Shown here in pieces: positions 5,933 through 7,422 of a stretch of 7,422 nucleotides of DNA. The DNA lies in NCBI RefSeq assembly GCF_014359955.1, contig NZ_JACIYL010000153.1, positions 1 through 7,422 of the forward strand. The letters run 5' to 3'. A model generated the notes under the pieces. It did not search any database and was not told the DNA's origin. It saw only the letters and a list, made by a program, of their open reading frames with translations. The stretch's first letter is position 1. Each line of letters opens with the position of its first letter. The position numbers and the translations under genes are program-made. The DNA is from Thermogutta sp. (lineage in GTDB: Bacteria; Planctomycetota; Planctomycetia; Pirellulales; Thermoguttaceae).

Positions 5933-5948
5933 TGGAACAAACTTTTCA
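5933..5948 (+). promoter_or_regulatory. very weak sigma-54-like element before the peptidase gene
   Basis: CTGG (5932-5935) with TTTC (5944-5947) in the -24/-12 register; three mismatches to consensus including the -12 G. The implied start near 5959 would fall at the ribosome site of the peptidase gene, leaving a leader of only about 14 bases. Listed only because it keeps the spacing seen at the other genes of the locus; read-through from paralogue 3 is equally likely. Confidence 0.15.
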
Positions 5949-5972
5949 TCCGAGTTTTGGGAGGTGTCTTCT

Positions 5973-6521
5973 TTGAACATGCTGGATTCTCTCATTGTGG
6001 CGAGTGCGGTGCTTTTGGTGACTCTTGGGGCGGCCGTAACAGACCTGCGAGAACGGCGTATTCCCAACGTCCTGACGATTCCCGCCATGGTGGCGGGACT
6101 GCTTTTTCACGCTCTCTTGCCGTGGGGACAGGGCTGGCTATTCGCTCTGACGGGTTTTGCACTGGGGGCCGGCCTGCTGTTGTTGCCCTATATTCTCGGC
6201 GGCGGAGGGATGGGTGACATCAAGCTGCTTGCGGCTTTGGGGGCCTGGCTCGGCCCGCGAGGCCTCCTCATCGCCTTTGCCTGCGGCGTCATTGTGGGGG
6301 CGGTTTTTAGCCTTGTCTGTCTGGTGACCGGAAAGTCTCTGGAAGAACTCGTGCGTCCCACGGCCCGTGCCAAGCAGTCCGACCACGCCGGACCAGGCCG
6401 GGTCGCGCCCACGAGGAGGTTCACCGTTTCAAGTCGCAAGGCCCTGCCGTTCGCGGTACCCCTGGCCGTGGGAACCTGGTTGATGGTGGCGGTGGCCCTG
6501 CTGCGGGGTGCATGGTACTGA
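5973..6521 (+). CDS. cpaA: A24 family prepilin peptidase (CpaA/TadV type)
   Basis: 182 residues, TTG start. GGGAGG (5959-5964) lies eight bases before this TTG, whereas the next ATG (5979) is 14 bases away and the upstream in-frame ATG (5910) has no ribosome site and adds an unlikely soluble extension. It is an inner-membrane aspartic protease that removes the leader of type IV/Flp prepilins. Both catalytic aspartates are visible: Asp24 in TDLRERRIPN and Asp82 in GGGGMGDIKLL (the GxGD motif). Hydrophobic segments lie at about 6-23, 33-50, 55-75, 84-118 and 158-177, and LPFAVPLAVGTW near the end fits the usual C-terminal P-F-x-P-x-x-x-G motif. The length suits the short CpaA/TadV group, which lacks the methyltransferase domain of PilD. 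Its likely substrates are the three G|VLTFE proteins encoded just upstream; cpaB follows, as in the cpaA-cpaB order of other Tad loci. Confidence 0.93.
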   Translation: MNMLDSLIVASAVLLVTLGAAVTDLRERRIPNVLTIPAMVAGLLFHALLPWGQGWLFALTGFALGAGLLLLPYILGGGGMGDIKLLAALGAWLGPRGLLIAFACGVIVGAVFSLVCLVTGKSLEELVRPTARAKQSDHAGPGRVAPTRRFTVSSRKALPFAVPLAVGTWLMVAVALLRGAWY

Positions 6522-6580
6522 TGCTTTCCACCGGCATAAGACGGCGTTCCATCGGCTTATGTGATGTTTCATTCGACTAT

Positions 6581-6596
6581 CGGCACTGAAATTGCA
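6581..6596 (+). promoter_or_regulatory. candidate sigma-54 (-24/-12) promoter of cpaB
   Basis: CGGCACTGAAATTGCA: GG at 6582-6583 and GC at 6594-6595, exactly 12 apart. GGCAC and TTGCA are both complete; only the -26 T (C here) and the G after CAC (T here) differ from YTGGCACG-N4-TTGCW. This is the best match in the window. The implied transcription start is near 6607, giving a leader of about 180 bases before the ATG at 6786. Confidence 0.7.
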
Positions 6597-6628
6597 CAAC
6601 GATGGCTCATAACGATGACAAAACCTCG

Positions 6629-6705
6629 GATAAGAAAGCTGACATACGGAAAAGAACTCTTCTTCAGCGAGAGTCGAGCGTCCAGGGAGGTTTTTGGTTC
6701 TTATC
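6629..6705 (+). promoter_or_regulatory. inverted repeat in the cpaB leader
   Basis: GATAAGAA (6629-6636) is the exact reverse complement of TTCTTATC (6698-6705). Between the arms are smaller foldable pieces, GCTGA (6638-6642) with TCAGC (6664-6668) and AAGAA (6652-6656) with TTCTT (6660-6664), which compete for one base. The presumed transcript from 6607 would therefore start with a stem enclosing about 60 bases. It has no terminator-like U-tract after it; function unknown. Confidence 0.3.
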
Positions 6706-6785
6706 TGATATCGCGTGACGTTGTTGCCCAATAGAAACAGGCCACGTGCTGTGTTGCTCATTTGTAACAAAGGAGAGGAACTTCC

Positions 6786-7422
6786 ATGAAACGTGTCAGT
6801 CCTGCGGGTGTGACATTCATCGTGGTGGCCATTATGGTGGGACTGGGGGCGGCCTACGCGGTTCGGCATCTGTCCCGACCCGCCGAACACCAGGCCAGAG
6901 CGCCCGGTAAAAAAATGACCAAGATCGTAGTGGCCAAGTACAATCTCGGCCAGTACACACGGATTATCGACGACTATGTGGAAGAGGTCGCCGTGCCCGC
7001 CGACAAGGTCCCGGAAGGGGCGTTGACGCTGAAGTCTCGGGCACTCTATCGCCTCGCCAAGGTGACGATTCCCGCCGGCCAGCCGATTCGGGAACAGGAC
7101 CTCTACGAGGTGGGCGAGGTCCCCCTGCTCTCCGAGCGATTGCCGCCCGGTTATCGTGCCGTAACTCTGGCCGTGGACGCCAAAGCGGCGGTCAACGGGA
7201 TGATTCAGCCGGAAAGTCTGGTGGACATCACGCTCACGGTGAAGAACGATCGCCCGGAATTTGGCGGGATGGCCACTCTGACACTCCTGCGGCGGGTTCG
7301 CGTCCTGGCAACGAGCCGGAACCGCTTCCCGGCTGCCGAAGACCGTCCCACCGATCTCCGGAACATTACCGTGGCGGTGACCCCCGAGCAGGCCAACAAA
7401 CTCATTTTGGCGGAAAAGTACG
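6786..7422 (+). CDS. cpaB: Flp pilus assembly protein CpaB/RcpC, 5' part (3' end outside window)
   Basis: 212 codons are present, open to the right edge. ATG 6786 follows AAAGGAG (6769-6775) by ten bases. Residues 1-7 are basic/polar and 8-26 form a single membrane helix (GVTFIVVAIMVGLGAAYAV), placing the rest in the periplasm. Residues about 46-108 match the SAF domain of the family: KIVVAKYNLGQYT, then VEEVAVPADKVPEGAL, then VTIPAGQPIREQDL. From about 112 the RcpC/CpaB domain begins (LPPGYRAVTLAVDAKAAVNG, MIQPESLVDITLTVKN), and NITVAVTPEQANKLILAEKY at the edge is typical of its later part. In Tad systems the protein works with the outer-membrane secretin CpaC/RcpA in pilus export. It lies 264 bases after the prepilin peptidase gene behind its own candidate sigma-54 promoter; secretin, TadZ and ATPase genes are expected next. 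Confidence 0.93.
   Translation, partial: MKRVSPAGVTFIVVAIMVGLGAAYAVRHLSRPAEHQARAPGKKMTKIVVAKYNLGQYTRIIDDYVEEVAVPADKVPEGALTLKSRALYRLAKVTIPAGQPIREQDLYEVGEVPLLSERLPPGYRAVTLAVDAKAAVNGMIQPESLVDITLTVKNDRPEFGGMATLTLLRRVRVLATSRNRFPAAEDRPTDLRNITVAVTPEQANKLILAEKY

Larger units (their letters stand above)
6522..6785. other. 264-base gap between cpaA and cpaB
   Basis: This gap holds a weak inverted repeat CATAAG (6534-6539) with CTTATG (6555-6560), the candidate cpaB promoter (6581-6596), the leader inverted repeat (6629-6705) and the cpaB ribosome site (6769-6775). There is no typical terminator for the peptidase transcript, since no T-run follows the weak hairpin. A 56-codon open frame (6564-6734) overlaps the promoter and has no ribosome site, so it is not called as a gene. 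Confidence 0.5.

Noticed and set aside
5910..5972. Upstream ATG extension of the prepilin peptidase
   Set aside because: No Shine-Dalgarno sequence before 5910; the TTG at 5973 has GGGAGG at good spacing and starts directly before the first membrane helix.
6564..6734. 56-codon open frame between cpaA and cpaB
   Set aside because: No ribosome site, no recognisable sequence, and it overlaps the best sigma-54 element of the window.
1..7422. tRNA, rRNA, CRISPR array, insertion sequence or att site
   Set aside because: No cloverleaf-like sequence, regularly spaced repeats, transposase-like protein or terminal inverted repeats were recognised in the window.

Overview
The window looks like a chromosomal segment of a member of the Planctomycetota. 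The evidence is the combination of PEP-CTERM surface proteins, a large secreted protein with a predicted alpha/alpha-toroid domain, small prepilin-like proteins built on a G|VLTFEW block, and a Tad/Flp pilus locus with -24/-12 (sigma-54) type promoters. Base composition is moderately GC-rich throughout. Placement below phylum (for example near Pirellulales) is a guess.

Layout. Positions 1-378 hold the 3' end of a PEP-CTERM protein gene, and 410-1321 hold a complete PEP-CTERM protein with a DUF4465 domain. Both are on the + strand, only 31 bases apart, and are followed by a strong intrinsic terminator (1437-1472). Convergent to them, 1493-4081 (- strand) encodes an 862-residue secreted protein with an N-terminal beta-rich part and a C-terminal part resembling the six-hairpin glycosidase / alpha-alpha toroid fold; its substrate is unknown. 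A 392-base divergent intergenic region follows.

From 4474 to the right edge is the start of a Flp/Tad pilus locus on the + strand: three tandem, divergent paralogues of a small prepilin-like protein (4474-4830, 5089-5412, 5523-5879), an A24 prepilin peptidase of the CpaA/TadV type (5973-6521), and the 5' part of cpaB/rcpC (6786 onward, cut by the edge). The peptidase would cleave the three prepilins after the Gly of G|VLTFE, and CpaB belongs to the periplasmic/outer-membrane part of the same machine. The secretin, ATPase and platform genes are expected beyond the right edge.

The most interesting signal is regulatory. Elements with the sigma-54 GG-N10-GC spacing lie in front of flp paralogue 1, flp paralogue 2 and cpaB, with degraded versions in front of flp paralogue 3 and the peptidase gene. 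A strong terminator after paralogue 1 separates it from the rest. This suggests that the pilin-like genes and the assembly genes are independently transcribed but share sigma-54 control. The paralogue 1 leader can also form several hairpins, one of which covers its Shine-Dalgarno sequence. Paralogues 1 and 2 share a two-cysteine C-terminal tail that is not part of the classical Flp pilin.
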